Positions 33,747 through 42,441 of a stretch of DNA of 64,000 bases are shown one piece after another. The notes below the pieces were generated by a model, which worked only from the letters and a program-made list of their open reading frames with translations, ran no database searches and was not told the DNA's origin. Position 1 is the stretch's first letter. Each line of letters starts with the position of its first letter. The DNA lies in contig NZ_AP019697.1 in assembly GCF_007164725.1 (NCBI RefSeq), positions 602,001 to 666,000 on the forward strand. Reading direction: 5' to 3'. The position numbers and the translations under genes were made by a program. This stretch comes from Dialister hominis (GTDB taxonomy: Bacteria; Bacillota; Negativicutes; Veillonellales; Dialisteraceae).

Positions 33747-35075
33747 ATGAGTAAACCTCTCGTAGCCATTGTAGGCAGACCGAATGTAGGAAAATCGACA
33801 CTCATTAATGGTCTGGCGCAGCGGCGCGTTTCCATTGTAGAGGACATCCCCGGCGTAACAAGAGACAGAATTTATTGCGATGTAAAGTGGCTCGACAGAG
33901 AGTTCACATTGATCGATACGGGCGGAATTGAATTCAAGGACGAAAGGGACCAGATCTCCAGCGGCATCCGCCAGCAGGCAGAACTGGCCATAGATGAAGC
34001 CGACGTTATTCTTTTCGTTGTGGATGCAAGGACAGGAATGACAGCAGACGATGAAACAATCGCAGGACTTCTCAGAAGGACAGGCAAACCGGTTGTTCTC
34101 TGCGTCAACAAAGTAGACAGTGAAAACCAGGAAATGGATGTCTATGAATTTTATTCGCTCGGACTCGGGGATCCGGTCGGAATTTCTGCCGTCAACCGTC
34201 TGGGCTTCGGCGAACTTCTCGACCGCATCACGGAAGGCTTCCCGGCAAGAACGGAAGAGTCTTCCGAAGACATTATCCGTACTGCCATCGTAGGCCGTCC
34301 GAATGTCGGGAAATCCACGCTGATCAATTCGCTTCTCGGATACCAGAGATCCCTTGTAGCTGACGAAATGGGAACGACGCGCGACGCAGTCGATTCCGTA
34401 TGGAAGTTCAAGGGCAAGACATTCGTGCTGGTCGATACAGCCGGCATGAGAAAGAAGAGCAAGATTGATGAGCCTGTTGAAAAATACAGCGTCATCCGCT
34501 CAATCCGCGCTATCGACAACTGCGACGTAGCCATCTTCATTCTGGATGCCGAGGATATGCTGACAGAGCAGGATAAGAAGATCATAGGCTACATCCATGA
34601 AGCAGGGAAGGGCCTGATCCTTTTCGTCAATAAATGGGATACCATTGAAAAAGGAAATACAACAAACGTTGAGTTTGAAAAGGAAATCAGAAAAGGACTT
34701 CCTTTTGCATCCTATGCGCCGGTTCTTTTCGGATCGGCTCTTACCAAGCAGAGAATCCATCGTCTTGGCGACATGATCTATGCAGTGGCAGAACAGGCAA
34801 GCCTTCGTGTTCCGACCGCTGTTCTCAATGACCTTCTCGAAGATGCCAAGATGGTCAATCCGCCGCCGGCACATTCCGGCCGCGTAGCAAAGATTTACTA
34901 CATGACGCAGGTAGGGATTCGTCCGCCAACGTTTGTCATGTTTGTGAATGACGCCAACCTGATCCACTTCTCCTATGTCCGTTTCATGGAAAACAGGCTG
35001 AGAGAAGCGTTCAGCTTTGAAGGGACGCCTATCCGCATTGTTATCAGAAGCAAGAAGGATGGTGGAGACGACTGA
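33747..35075 (+). CDS. der: Ribosome-assembly GTPase Der
   Basis: A 442-residue GTPase needed for 50S subunit maturation. It has the diagnostic tandem G domains, each starting with GRPNVGKST (residues about 9-17 and 185-193), each with DTxG and NKxD motifs, plus a C-terminal KH-like domain (KIYYMTQVGIRPPTFVMF). The start is ATG 33747 behind AAAGGACAGGG. Its TGA overlaps the plsY ATG by one base. Confidence 0.96.
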   Translation: MSKPLVAIVGRPNVGKSTLINGLAQRRVSIVEDIPGVTRDRIYCDVKWLDREFTLIDTGGIEFKDERDQISSGIRQQAELAIDEADVILFVVDARTGMTADDETIAGLLRRTGKPVVLCVNKVDSENQEMDVYEFYSLGLGDPVGISAVNRLGFGELLDRITEGFPARTEESSEDIIRTAIVGRPNVGKSTLINSLLGYQRSLVADEMGTTRDAVDSVWKFKGKTFVLVDTAGMRKKSKIDEPVEKYSVIRSIRAIDNCDVAIFILDAEDMLTEQDKKIIGYIHEAGKGLILFVNKWDTIEKGNTTNVEFEKEIRKGLPFASYAPVLFGSALTKQRIHRLGDMIYAVAEQASLRVPTAVLNDLLEDAKMVNPPPAHSGRVAKIYYMTQVGIRPPTFVMFVNDANLIHFSYVRFMENRLREAFSFEGTPIRIVIRSKKDGGDD

Positions 35076-35659
35076 TGGAATCATTCCGATGGATTGTGCT
35101 CTCCTATTTTATCGGCGCAATCCCAAGCGGGTATATCATTGGCAAAGTATTTTACCATGTCGATCTTAAGAAGACGGGAAGCGGCAATATCGGTGCAACG
35201 AATGCATATCGCGAGCTTGGCGTTGTTGCCGGCTTTTCCGTATTTATCTGTGACTTTTTGAAAGGATTCATCGCCGTTCATCTGGGGATGCCTGATCCGC
35301 TCATCGTTCTGGCATGCGCTATCGCAGCCATCGTAGGGAATGACTGGTCCATTTTCCTGCACTTCAAGAGCGGGAAGGGCGTTGCCTGCGGCGTTGGCGC
35401 CTTTGCTTATATTTCAGCTCCGGCTGTCCTTTGTGCCTTTGCCGTGTGGCTTCTTGTCTTCAAGGCAAAGCACATCGTGTCTTTAAGTTCCATCATAGCT
35501 GCCCCTGTCGTAGCTCTTGTCCTTCTCATTGAAGGCGCTTCTGCCGAATATGTCATATTCGCAGCTCTGGCAGCCGTGATTGTTATCGGGAAGCACAAAG
35601 ATAACATCAAAAGGCTCCTGAAAGGGGAAGAAAAGCCGATTATCAGAGAAAAGAGGTAA
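35075..35659 (+). CDS. plsY: Acyl-phosphate:glycerol-3-phosphate acyltransferase
   Basis: A 194-residue polytopic membrane enzyme that starts phospholipid synthesis by acylating glycerol-3-phosphate from acyl phosphate. GAIPSGYIIGK (about 14-24), KKTGSGNIGATNAYRELG and HFKSGKGVACGVG are the three conserved motifs of the family. About five hydrophobic segments are present. It is coupled to der by a one-base overlap and is 5 nt before gpsA, a conserved der-plsY-gpsA order. Confidence 0.95.
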   Translation: MESFRWIVLSYFIGAIPSGYIIGKVFYHVDLKKTGSGNIGATNAYRELGVVAGFSVFICDFLKGFIAVHLGMPDPLIVLACAIAAIVGNDWSIFLHFKSGKGVACGVGAFAYISAPAVLCAFAVWLLVFKAKHIVSLSSIIAAPVVALVLLIEGASAEYVIFAALAAVIVIGKHKDNIKRLLKGEEKPIIREKR

Positions 35660-35664
35660 GTCTT

Positions 35665-36684
35665 GTGAAAATAGCCATGATAGGTGCTGGCGGCTGGGGT
35701 ACAGCTATGATGATTTCCCTTGCCGGCCGTCATAAAGACCTTGTCTTGTACTGCAGGAAGCCGGAAACGGCAGAAAAGCTCAATCGCGAGAGGGAAAATA
35801 AGGAATACCTGCCCGGAGTTCATCTTCCGGAGGTTATCCGTATTACCAGTGATCTGAAGGAAGCAGTGGAAGGCGCGGGCTGCGTCGTCATCTGCACGCC
35901 GTCAAAGGCTGTGGCTGATACGGCAGGCAAAATTGCCAAATGGCTTGAAAAAGATGCAGTCGTCGTTTCTGCATCCAAGGGCCTTGCCGATGATGAAGGC
36001 CACCGCCTTTCCGAGGTCATTGCCCAAAAGGTGGCAGGGATTACGGACAGGATTGTTGCTTTGTCCGGACCGAACCACGCCGAAGAAGTCGGCGCCGGCC
36101 TTCCATGCGCAACCGTTGCTGCCTCTGAAGTGCCTGAGGCAGTCCAGATCGTCCAGGATCTTTTCATGAGCCCTGTATTCAGGGTGTACAGAAGTGATGA
36201 TATCCGCGGCGTCGAATACGGCGGAGCTTTGAAGAATATCATGGCTCTTGCCTGCGGCGTGCTTGACGGAATCAAACTGGGCGACAACAGCCGCGCTGCC
36301 CTGATGACACGCGGACTTGTTGAAATGACAAGATTCGGTGTCAGATTCGGTGCCAAGATGAATACATTCTTCGGCCTTTCCGGCATGGGAGACCTTGTCG
36401 TTACCTGCACGAGCTCGCACAGCCGCAACCATACGGCCGGCGTCATGATGGGCGAGGGAAAGACAGCGAAGGAAATCGTTGAAGGAACGAATATGGTCGT
36501 TGAAGGAATGCGTACAGCGCTCCTTGTCCATGAAATTGCCAAAAGAGAACATATTGACATGCCGATCACAGAAGAAGTATGCTGCCTGATCAATGGGGAG
36601 CATACAGCAAGAAAGGCATTGGAAGTACTGATGGCAAGAGCCAAGAAAGCAGAGTCTGAAACGTATCCGACGGAATCTCTTTAA
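35665..36684 (+). CDS. gpsA: Glycerol-3-phosphate dehydrogenase (NAD(P)+)
   Basis: A 339-residue cytoplasmic enzyme that makes glycerol-3-phosphate for the lipid pathway of the upstream plsY. The N-terminal Rossmann loop IGAGGWGTAM is at 5-14. Catalytic GALKNIMALACGVLDG and the substrate-binding GLSGMGDLVVTC follow, along with EGMRTALLVHEI. The start is GTG 35665 behind AGAGGTAAG. It ends the operon, and an imperfect hairpin follows at 36713-36750. Confidence 0.96.
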   Translation: MKIAMIGAGGWGTAMMISLAGRHKDLVLYCRKPETAEKLNRERENKEYLPGVHLPEVIRITSDLKEAVEGAGCVVICTPSKAVADTAGKIAKWLEKDAVVVSASKGLADDEGHRLSEVIAQKVAGITDRIVALSGPNHAEEVGAGLPCATVAASEVPEAVQIVQDLFMSPVFRVYRSDDIRGVEYGGALKNIMALACGVLDGIKLGDNSRAALMTRGLVEMTRFGVRFGAKMNTFFGLSGMGDLVVTCTSSHSRNHTAGVMMGEGKTAKEIVEGTNMVVEGMRTALLVHEIAKREHIDMPITEEVCCLINGEHTARKALEVLMARAKKAESETYPTESL

Positions 36685-36712
36685 TCCATACGAATTCATC
36701 AGTCTGCCTTGA

Positions 36713-36750
36713 TGTTACCCTTACCGGATGCCGGTAGGGGTAATGCTGTT
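36713..36750 (+). terminator. Terminator after gpsA
   Basis: TTACCCTTACCGG pairs with CCGGTAGGGGTAA around ATG, followed by a short TTTT. The gap to 36949 shows nothing else notable. Confidence 0.75.
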
Positions 36751-36949
36751 TTAAAGGATTCCTGTGTTTTCGGCATCTGGCGGAAGAAATTACGCGGAGA
36801 AATATAAATTCTTTATGCATGAATGGAATATCTTTCTGAAGAAAGCATAAAAAATTTTATTTCAATATAGTCCGTTTATGCTATAATCTAGCTAAGTGCG
36901 GATTGACGGGCTGCCCGTTTGATCCAGATCACTATAAGGAAAATTAAGA

Positions 36950-37516
36950 ATGAGAATTGTAGGCGGCAAAGCAAAAGGTACGATTTTACTGTCCCCGGCA
37001 GGTAAGAATACAACAAGGCCCACTCTTGGAAGAGTGAGGGAGAGCATTTTCAATGTTCTTGCTAATGTGGGACTGGAAGAAGCGAAGGTTCTGGATATTT
37101 TCGCCGGAACCGGAGCCATGGGGCTTGAAGCCTTGAGCCGCGGAGCGGCAGAAGCTGTCTTCATAGACAGGACAACAAGTGATATTATCAGGAAGAATGC
37201 AGAGCGCTGCCATATGAGCGGGCAGGTGAAGGTCATCGTAAGAGACGTCACGCCGGCCTTGAAGCTCTTAGGTGGCAAAAGCTTTGATTATATCTTCATG
37301 GATCCGCCATACCGCAAGGGGTATATCAATGAGATCCTGAAGGAGATACTATCTTGCGGGATCTGCAGTGATGATGCTATTATTGTTGCGGAACACTCCG
37401 TGTCCGAAGCACCGGACCTTTCCCTTTTCGAAGACAGGCTCGACCTCTGGAAAGAGAAGAAATCCGGCGCCATTGTTGTTACTTATCTGCGTTGCAGAAC
37501 TACAGAGGGAGTTTAA
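36950..37516 (+). CDS. rsmD: 16S rRNA (guanine(966)-N(2))-methyltransferase
   Basis: A 188-residue SAM-dependent methyltransferase. MRIVGGKAKGTILLSP and RPTLGRVRESIFN open it, VLDIFAGTGAMGLEALSRG is the SAM-binding loop, and MDPPYRKG is the catalytic DPPY motif. This modifies G966 near the decoding head. It lies 3 nt before coaD, the usual rsmD-coaD pair in bacteria. Confidence 0.94.
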   Translation: MRIVGGKAKGTILLSPAGKNTTRPTLGRVRESIFNVLANVGLEEAKVLDIFAGTGAMGLEALSRGAAEAVFIDRTTSDIIRKNAERCHMSGQVKVIVRDVTPALKLLGGKSFDYIFMDPPYRKGYINEILKEILSCGICSDDAIIVAEHSVSEAPDLSLFEDRLDLWKEKKSGAIVVTYLRCRTTEGV

Positions 37517-37519
37517 TCC

Positions 37520-38008
37520 ATGAAATTAGCTATATGCCCGGGAAGTTTTGATCCGGTAACCTATGGTCATCTTGATATTATAAAAAGAAGCGCGCAGATG
37601 GTCGATAAACTGATCGTCGCCGCTTTTCTGAACCCGACAAAACATTACATGTTCACCACCGAGGAGCGTCTGGATATGCTTAGGGAAACAACCAAGGATA
37701 TTCCTAACGTGGAAGTGGATGCCTTCGACGGTCTTCTTAATGAATACGCAGCAAAGAGAGACTGCCATCTTCTGATCAGAGGCCTCAGAGCGTTCAGCGA
37801 TTTCGAATATGAATTCCAGCGCGCGCTGATGATCAAGCAGATTGCACCGACTCTGGAAACTGCCTTCTTTATGACGGACGGCCGCTATTCCTTCCTTTCC
37901 TCAACCGGTGTCCGCGAGCTGGCCCATTTTAACGGGGATGTGAGCAAAATGGTGCCGCCATACGTACAGGAAATGATACACAGGAAAATGAATTCTATTA
38001 AGAAATGA
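37520..38008 (+). CDS. coaD: Phosphopantetheine adenylyltransferase
   Basis: A 162-residue enzyme that joins ATP and 4'-phosphopantetheine to give dephospho-CoA. CPGSFDPVTYGHLDIIKRSA (6-25) holds the HxGH nucleotidyltransferase motif, here TYGH. LIRGLRAFSDFEYEFQRA and FLSSTGVRELA are the other conserved blocks. Length is normal. It follows rsmD by 3 nt and precedes a coiled-coil protein gene by 13 nt. Confidence 0.96.
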   Translation: MKLAICPGSFDPVTYGHLDIIKRSAQMVDKLIVAAFLNPTKHYMFTTEERLDMLRETTKDIPNVEVDAFDGLLNEYAAKRDCHLLIRGLRAFSDFEYEFQRALMIKQIAPTLETAFFMTDGRYSFLSSTGVRELAHFNGDVSKMVPPYVQEMIHRKMNSIKK

Positions 38009-38021
38009 GAGGCTGCTTGTT

Positions 38022-38522
38022 ATGGATACGAGAAAACTTCTGGAAGAACTTGAAAATGTAATTAACAGTGCAAATGAAGTGCCGTTCACCAATAAGAAAA
38101 TGGTGGACAAGGACGAAATTGAAAGACTGATTGATGCCATCAACCAGTCCCTGCCAAACGAGCTTGAAAGTGCCCGCCGCATTGTGGCTGATAAGGAAAG
38201 AATCATGCTCGATGCTGAAAAGAAGGCAGAAGACACCGTTGCCCAGGCAAAGGACTATATCGCCCGCATTACAGAAGAAAGCGAACTGGTCAAGCAGGCA
38301 CAGGAAAGAGCCAATGAAGTGATTTCCTCTGCCAATAAGTCTGCAGAAGAACTGCGCACCAGCTCTGTTACTTATGCAACCGATGTGCTGAAGTACGTGG
38401 AAACTAACATGGAAAACGTACTGGACAGCCTGAAGAAGAACCGTCAGAGCCTGATTGATTCCAACTCTGCAGCTGCACGCCAGCAGCAGGAACGGGCTGA
38501 AGACAACGGAAATAAAAAGTAA
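38022..38522 (+). CDS. Coiled-coil protein of unknown function downstream of coaD
   Basis: A 166-residue soluble protein, almost wholly helical. A long coiled coil (about 45-135) contains AEKKAEDTVAQAKDYIARI and QERANEVISSANKSAEEL. The C-terminus is Gln/Ala-rich and charged. There is no signal peptide or membrane segment. The layout resembles ATP synthase b-subunit stalks or DivIVA-like scaffolds, but no family was assigned. It is cotranscribed with rsmD-coaD and ends at a hairpin (38543-38575), so it may have a structural role. Confidence 0.75.
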   Translation: MDTRKLLEELENVINSANEVPFTNKKMVDKDEIERLIDAINQSLPNELESARRIVADKERIMLDAEKKAEDTVAQAKDYIARITEESELVKQAQERANEVISSANKSAEELRTSSVTYATDVLKYVETNMENVLDSLKKNRQSLIDSNSAAARQQQERAEDNGNKK

Positions 38523-38542
38523 GAAATTACGAAGGAGCAGCA

Positions 38543-38575
38543 AAAGAGTTCCAGGCGCTCCTGGGACTCTTCTTT
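38543..38575 (+). terminator. Terminator after the coiled-coil gene
   Basis: AAGAGTTCCAGG pairs with CCTGGGACTCTT around CGCT, followed by CTTT. Confidence 0.8.
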
Positions 38576-38623
38576 GGTATGGATGCAGGCAATGCCTGAA
38601 GGATTGAAACAAGGAGCAATCCC

Positions 38624-39187
38624 ATGGAACAGGATCATGAAGAAAGCAGAAGGATGACTATACTCTGCCTATGCATAGGGCTTATTCTTTTAGGGACGGC
38701 GCTTTTTGTATTCGATCCTTTTTCATTGCGTGAAGAGGAGAAGCCGGTCGTCGTGACTGCCGAGGCAGGGAACAATGAAAAGGATGACAAGCTTCTCGTG
38801 TATGTCGTAGGCGCTGTAAAGGAACCAGGCGTCTATGAACTCCCGAAGGGAAGCCATTACTATGATGCCGTCAAGGCAGCAGGCGATGTCCTTCCCTATG
38901 CAGAAGTGGAAGCTGTCAATATGGCAGCGCCCATAGAAAACAGCATGAAGATTTACATCCCGCTCAACCCTGACCGCAGCGATCCCGCAGCAAGAGGTCT
39001 CATCAATATCAATACGGCCGGAGCGAAGGAACTGGAAGCACTCCCCGGAGTCGGCGCAGTGACGGCTGAAAAGATTGTGAAGTACAGGCAGGAAAACGGG
39101 TACTTCACCGAGAAGCAGGATCTGAAGAAGGTTCCATCCATCAGCGATGGAAGATATGCGAAACTGGCGGATAAAATTACTCTATGA
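38624..39187 (+). CDS. comEA: Competence protein ComEA
   Basis: A 187-residue membrane-anchored DNA receptor for transformation. One membrane segment (TILCLCIGLILLGTALFVF, about 12-30) holds it in the membrane. An SLBB domain (VYVVGAVKEPGVYEL, about 58-115) and a helix-hairpin-helix pair (ININTAGAKELEALPGVGAV and the second half up to 187) bind DNA. Its stop overlaps comEC by 4 nt, so the two are coupled. The window thus encodes the DNA-uptake core. Confidence 0.93.
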   Translation: MEQDHEESRRMTILCLCIGLILLGTALFVFDPFSLREEEKPVVVTAEAGNNEKDDKLLVYVVGAVKEPGVYELPKGSHYYDAVKAAGDVLPYAEVEAVNMAAPIENSMKIYIPLNPDRSDPAARGLININTAGAKELEALPGVGAVTAEKIVKYRQENGYFTEKQDLKKVPSISDGRYAKLADKITL

Positions 39188-41445
39188 GTATGAAGTACGG
39201 CCTGTTCTGGAGTGCTCTCTGTCTTTCATTCGGCATATTCCTCTACGGCAGTCTTCCTCTTTATGAGGGAATCGCAGCTGCTGCCGTCTTTTTTGTGCTG
39301 CCTGCCTTAGCAGCCATAAAAATAACACATAAAAAAGAAGCCGTCCTTATTTTGTGCGGCGCTTTTTTTATTTCCCTTTGCGGAATGGGCCGCATGCATC
39401 TTGCTGACGAAGTATGGAAGGCGCAGTCCTCCTGGGCGCTTCATGCCGAAGGGACGTATACGGCTGTCGTGACAGAGCCTCCTGTCGTCAACCGGGAAGG
39501 GGAAGGGTATGCCAGGTATACTGCTGAATTAAGAGATATCCGTTACAAAGACGGCACAGAAAAGCCGCTTAAGGGGTTCGCCTATGTTTATGAGACAAAT
39601 CCTAAGGAGATTTACGGGCCGGGCGTGAAACTCTCCGTCAAAGGGGAAATGACGCCGATCAGGATTTATGACAACCCCGGGAAAATCGATCTGGAAAGCA
39701 GGTACAGAAGCCGCCGCATCATAGGGCGCATCTATACCGAGGATGAAAAGTCAGTCAGATCTCTGGGCGATTCCGGAGAATACCGGGCCGAAAAGGCAGC
39801 CGAACTCATCAAGGGAAAGGTCATGGATACCTTTGCTCCCTACATGGATCCCGTCAGGCTCCACATCATGATGACGCTCCTTTTTGGAGGCAGCTATAAT
39901 GAAATCCCGGAATCAGTCATGAGCTCTTTTTCCGCGACAGGGATCGTCCATATCCTTTCCGTTTCGGGATCGCATGTGGCGCTTCTCTTCGGCTTCCTTT
40001 ACTTCCTGGGAAAATGGATGCACCTTCCAAAGAAGCTTGTTATTGGCGGAGCCATCATTCTGGTCCTTTTCTATTCAGGGCTTGCCGGATTTGTCCCTCC
40101 TGTCCTGAGAGCCGCCATCATGGGGATCCTTTCTGTGGCCGGACTTTTCTTTGACAGGGAGAAAACAGCCGTCAATATTTTAGGCGCTGCTGTTACAGGG
40201 ATGCTTTTGTGGGATCCATTTTTCCTCTTTGATGTGAGCTTCCAGCTTTCCGTCGGCGCATCTGCCGGTATCCTGATATTTTACAAGCCGCTTCTTTACT
40301 TCTTCAAAAGATTTCCCCGCCTTCCCGTGCAGGTGCGGGAAGGAACGGCGCTTTCCACGGCGGCGCAGGTATTTACGATGCCCATCGTGCTCTATGACTT
40401 TCATGTATTTCCGCTGTTTTTCATTCCTGCCAATCTCATTGTGACGCCGTTCCTTGAATGGGTTATCATTGCAGGGCTCATGGCATCCGTCATCGCATTG
40501 ATCTTTACGCCCCTTGCGGCCGGGATTCTCTACGTTTCGGATTACCTCTTATGGGCAGGCATCCGGATGAACCAGTGGATGTCAGGCTGGCCGAAGGCGT
40601 CGATCGGCATCGGAGGACTCAATGCTGCAGAGACGGCCTGCTATTATATCACAGTCGCCTTTCTTTATTTCAGGGAGAAAATCCTTGCATCTAAAATATG
40701 GAGAAGAATTTTTATGCTGATTCTTCCCTTAAGTACTGCAATCGTCATTATTCTCTGGATTTCTGCGCCGTCCACATACGTGCTTGTCCCCGAGCTTGGT
40801 CCGGATCAGGGGGCTGTTCTTGTAAAAGACGGCAGAAAAATACTATACTATAAGAGCGGCAGCCTTGCTTCAAGGACTTCCGTCTGGGAATGGAACTCCC
40901 TTCTCGGGTATGAGGGCATTTTTGCAGCCGACATCCTTCTGCTGAATCTGGAAGACGCCAAAAACCCTATTCCGCTGTCCATGACGATTCCGATCAAGGA
41001 AATCTGGGTGACGGGAGGCGATCCGGAAAAAATCTGCCGCGAGCTTTTAGCTGGTCAGCAGGCTCACGTCCGCATGATCCAGGGCGGCAGCGCAAAAGTG
41101 GATGATATGATTTTCAGGACAAACGGAAGCAGCTGGCTTGTTTCCTTTGATGAGGCCGGCGTCCTTTTTTCAGGAAATAAACTGCTTACGGATACAAAGT
41201 ATCCGCCTGGCCTCTTCTGGATGGCAGGGAGCAGAAAACAGGCAGATTCTCTGACTGAGGAAGAGGTTTCCGCGATTCATCCAGAGGCAGCCGTCTATGC
41301 AGGAAGCAGGTTGACCAAATCCTATGAGGATGCGGAAATTTTTGAATATATGGGAATCCCTGCAGCCAATGTCTATGAAGATGGAATGCGGACGGCGGTT
41401 TTCAGGGAAAAATGGGAATTAAAAGGTAAAGGTCTATGGCGCTGA
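39184..41445 (+). CDS. comEC: Competence membrane channel ComEC, with degenerate C-terminal domain
   Basis: A 753-residue polytopic membrane protein that forms the DNA-uptake channel. The N-terminal DUF4131 region (about 20-180) and the competence domain (VHILSVSGSHVALLFGFLYF, LAGFVPPVLRAAIMGIL) are intact. The C-terminal 220 residues occupy the place of the metallo-beta-lactamase-like domain (LVPELGPDQGAVLVKDG stands where DVGQGDA normally is), but no HxHxDH motif is present, so any nuclease activity is probably lost. It overlaps comEA and holA. Confidence 0.92.
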   Translation: MSMKYGLFWSALCLSFGIFLYGSLPLYEGIAAAAVFFVLPALAAIKITHKKEAVLILCGAFFISLCGMGRMHLADEVWKAQSSWALHAEGTYTAVVTEPPVVNREGEGYARYTAELRDIRYKDGTEKPLKGFAYVYETNPKEIYGPGVKLSVKGEMTPIRIYDNPGKIDLESRYRSRRIIGRIYTEDEKSVRSLGDSGEYRAEKAAELIKGKVMDTFAPYMDPVRLHIMMTLLFGGSYNEIPESVMSSFSATGIVHILSVSGSHVALLFGFLYFLGKWMHLPKKLVIGGAIILVLFYSGLAGFVPPVLRAAIMGILSVAGLFFDREKTAVNILGAAVTGMLLWDPFFLFDVSFQLSVGASAGILIFYKPLLYFFKRFPRLPVQVREGTALSTAAQVFTMPIVLYDFHVFPLFFIPANLIVTPFLEWVIIAGLMASVIALIFTPLAAGILYVSDYLLWAGIRMNQWMSGWPKASIGIGGLNAAETACYYITVAFLYFREKILASKIWRRIFMLILPLSTAIVIILWISAPSTYVLVPELGPDQGAVLVKDGRKILYYKSGSLASRTSVWEWNSLLGYEGIFAADILLLNLEDAKNPIPLSMTIPIKEIWVTGGDPEKICRELLAGQQAHVRMIQGGSAKVDDMIFRTNGSSWLVSFDEAGVLFSGNKLLTDTKYPPGLFWMAGSRKQADSLTEEEVSAIHPEAAVYAGSRLTKSYEDAEIFEYMGIPAANVYEDGMRTAVFREKWELKGKGLWR

Positions 41446-42437
41446 ATGAAGTGAAGAAGAACTGCTACTTCCTTTACGGGGACGACCCGGTTCTTCTTAA
41501 TGAGAGAAAGTCAGACATATTAAATACATACTTTAAGGGAAACCCGCCGGAACCCGCTTACTTTGAGGGTAAGGGAAGCTTTGAGGAATACAGGAATGCC
41601 CTTTGCGGGCAGTCCCTTTTTTCATCAGATACGGCAGTCCTGATCCAGAATCCATTCTTCCTGAAAAAGGCTGTAAAATCAGAAAAGGAAGAAGAGCAGC
41701 AGAAGGAATTTCTGGAAACAGCAAGAGAAATCCCTGAAGAGACGCTTCTTATCATCCTTTTTGAAGGAAAGCCGGACGCAAGGACGAAGGTTGTCAAAAA
41801 GTTGAAAAAATTCTGCGTGGCAGAAGAGATGGGCTTCATCAAGCCGGATCAGGCAGCCGGCATCATGGCGCAGATCCTGGGGGAACGGGGAAAGCGCTTT
41901 GAACCGGAAGCAAGGGAATATCTGGAAGAAGTCCTGTCCACATGGGAAAATGTTTCCCGGCCTCTTCTTGAGGTCGAGGTTGAAAAAATCGACCTGATGA
42001 CGGGAAAACGGGTGACGGTGCCCAAGCGTGTTCTGGAGTTTTCACTTCCGGGATACGTGAATCAGGGCGTCTTTGCCTTTGCAGACGCACTCCTTTCCAA
42101 GAAGGTCAAGCAGATCCTGGAAAGCACGGACAAGGTGTTCAAAGACACTTCGACAGAAATCAGCGGGCTGGGCCTTATTTCTTCCAAATTCAGGAATATA
42201 AAGATCCTGAAGGAAATGGAAAGAGCAAGGATGCCTGAATCGAAAATCAGGGAAGCGCTCGGCATGCGCTCTCCTTATGCATACCGTTATCTGAAACGGG
42301 ATGCGGATAAAGTCACCGAGAAGGATGCAGAATGGATGCTTCTTGGAATTTTTAATTACCAACTGAAAAAGAGAATGGGGGACAGAGACATGAGTCTCAA
42401 AGATCTTTTTCTGAAATATTGTATGGAACGAAGGTAG
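41436..42437 (+). CDS. holA: DNA polymerase III delta subunit
   Basis: A 333-residue clamp-loader subunit. YFLYGDDPVLLNERKSDIL at the start and the AAA+-like but Walker-less core match HolA. ALGMRSPYAYRYLKRDADK near the C-terminus is the collar domain. It loads the sliding clamp for PolC and DnaE, both in this window. The position after comEC and the 10-nt overlap follow the common comEA-comEC-holA order. Confidence 0.92.
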   Translation: MALNEVKKNCYFLYGDDPVLLNERKSDILNTYFKGNPPEPAYFEGKGSFEEYRNALCGQSLFSSDTAVLIQNPFFLKKAVKSEKEEEQQKEFLETAREIPEETLLIILFEGKPDARTKVVKKLKKFCVAEEMGFIKPDQAAGIMAQILGERGKRFEPEAREYLEEVLSTWENVSRPLLEVEVEKIDLMTGKRVTVPKRVLEFSLPGYVNQGVFAFADALLSKKVKQILESTDKVFKDTSTEISGLGLISSKFRNIKILKEMERARMPESKIREALGMRSPYAYRYLKRDADKVTEKDAEWMLLGIFNYQLKKRMGDRDMSLKDLFLKYCMERR

Positions 42438-42441
42438 AATA

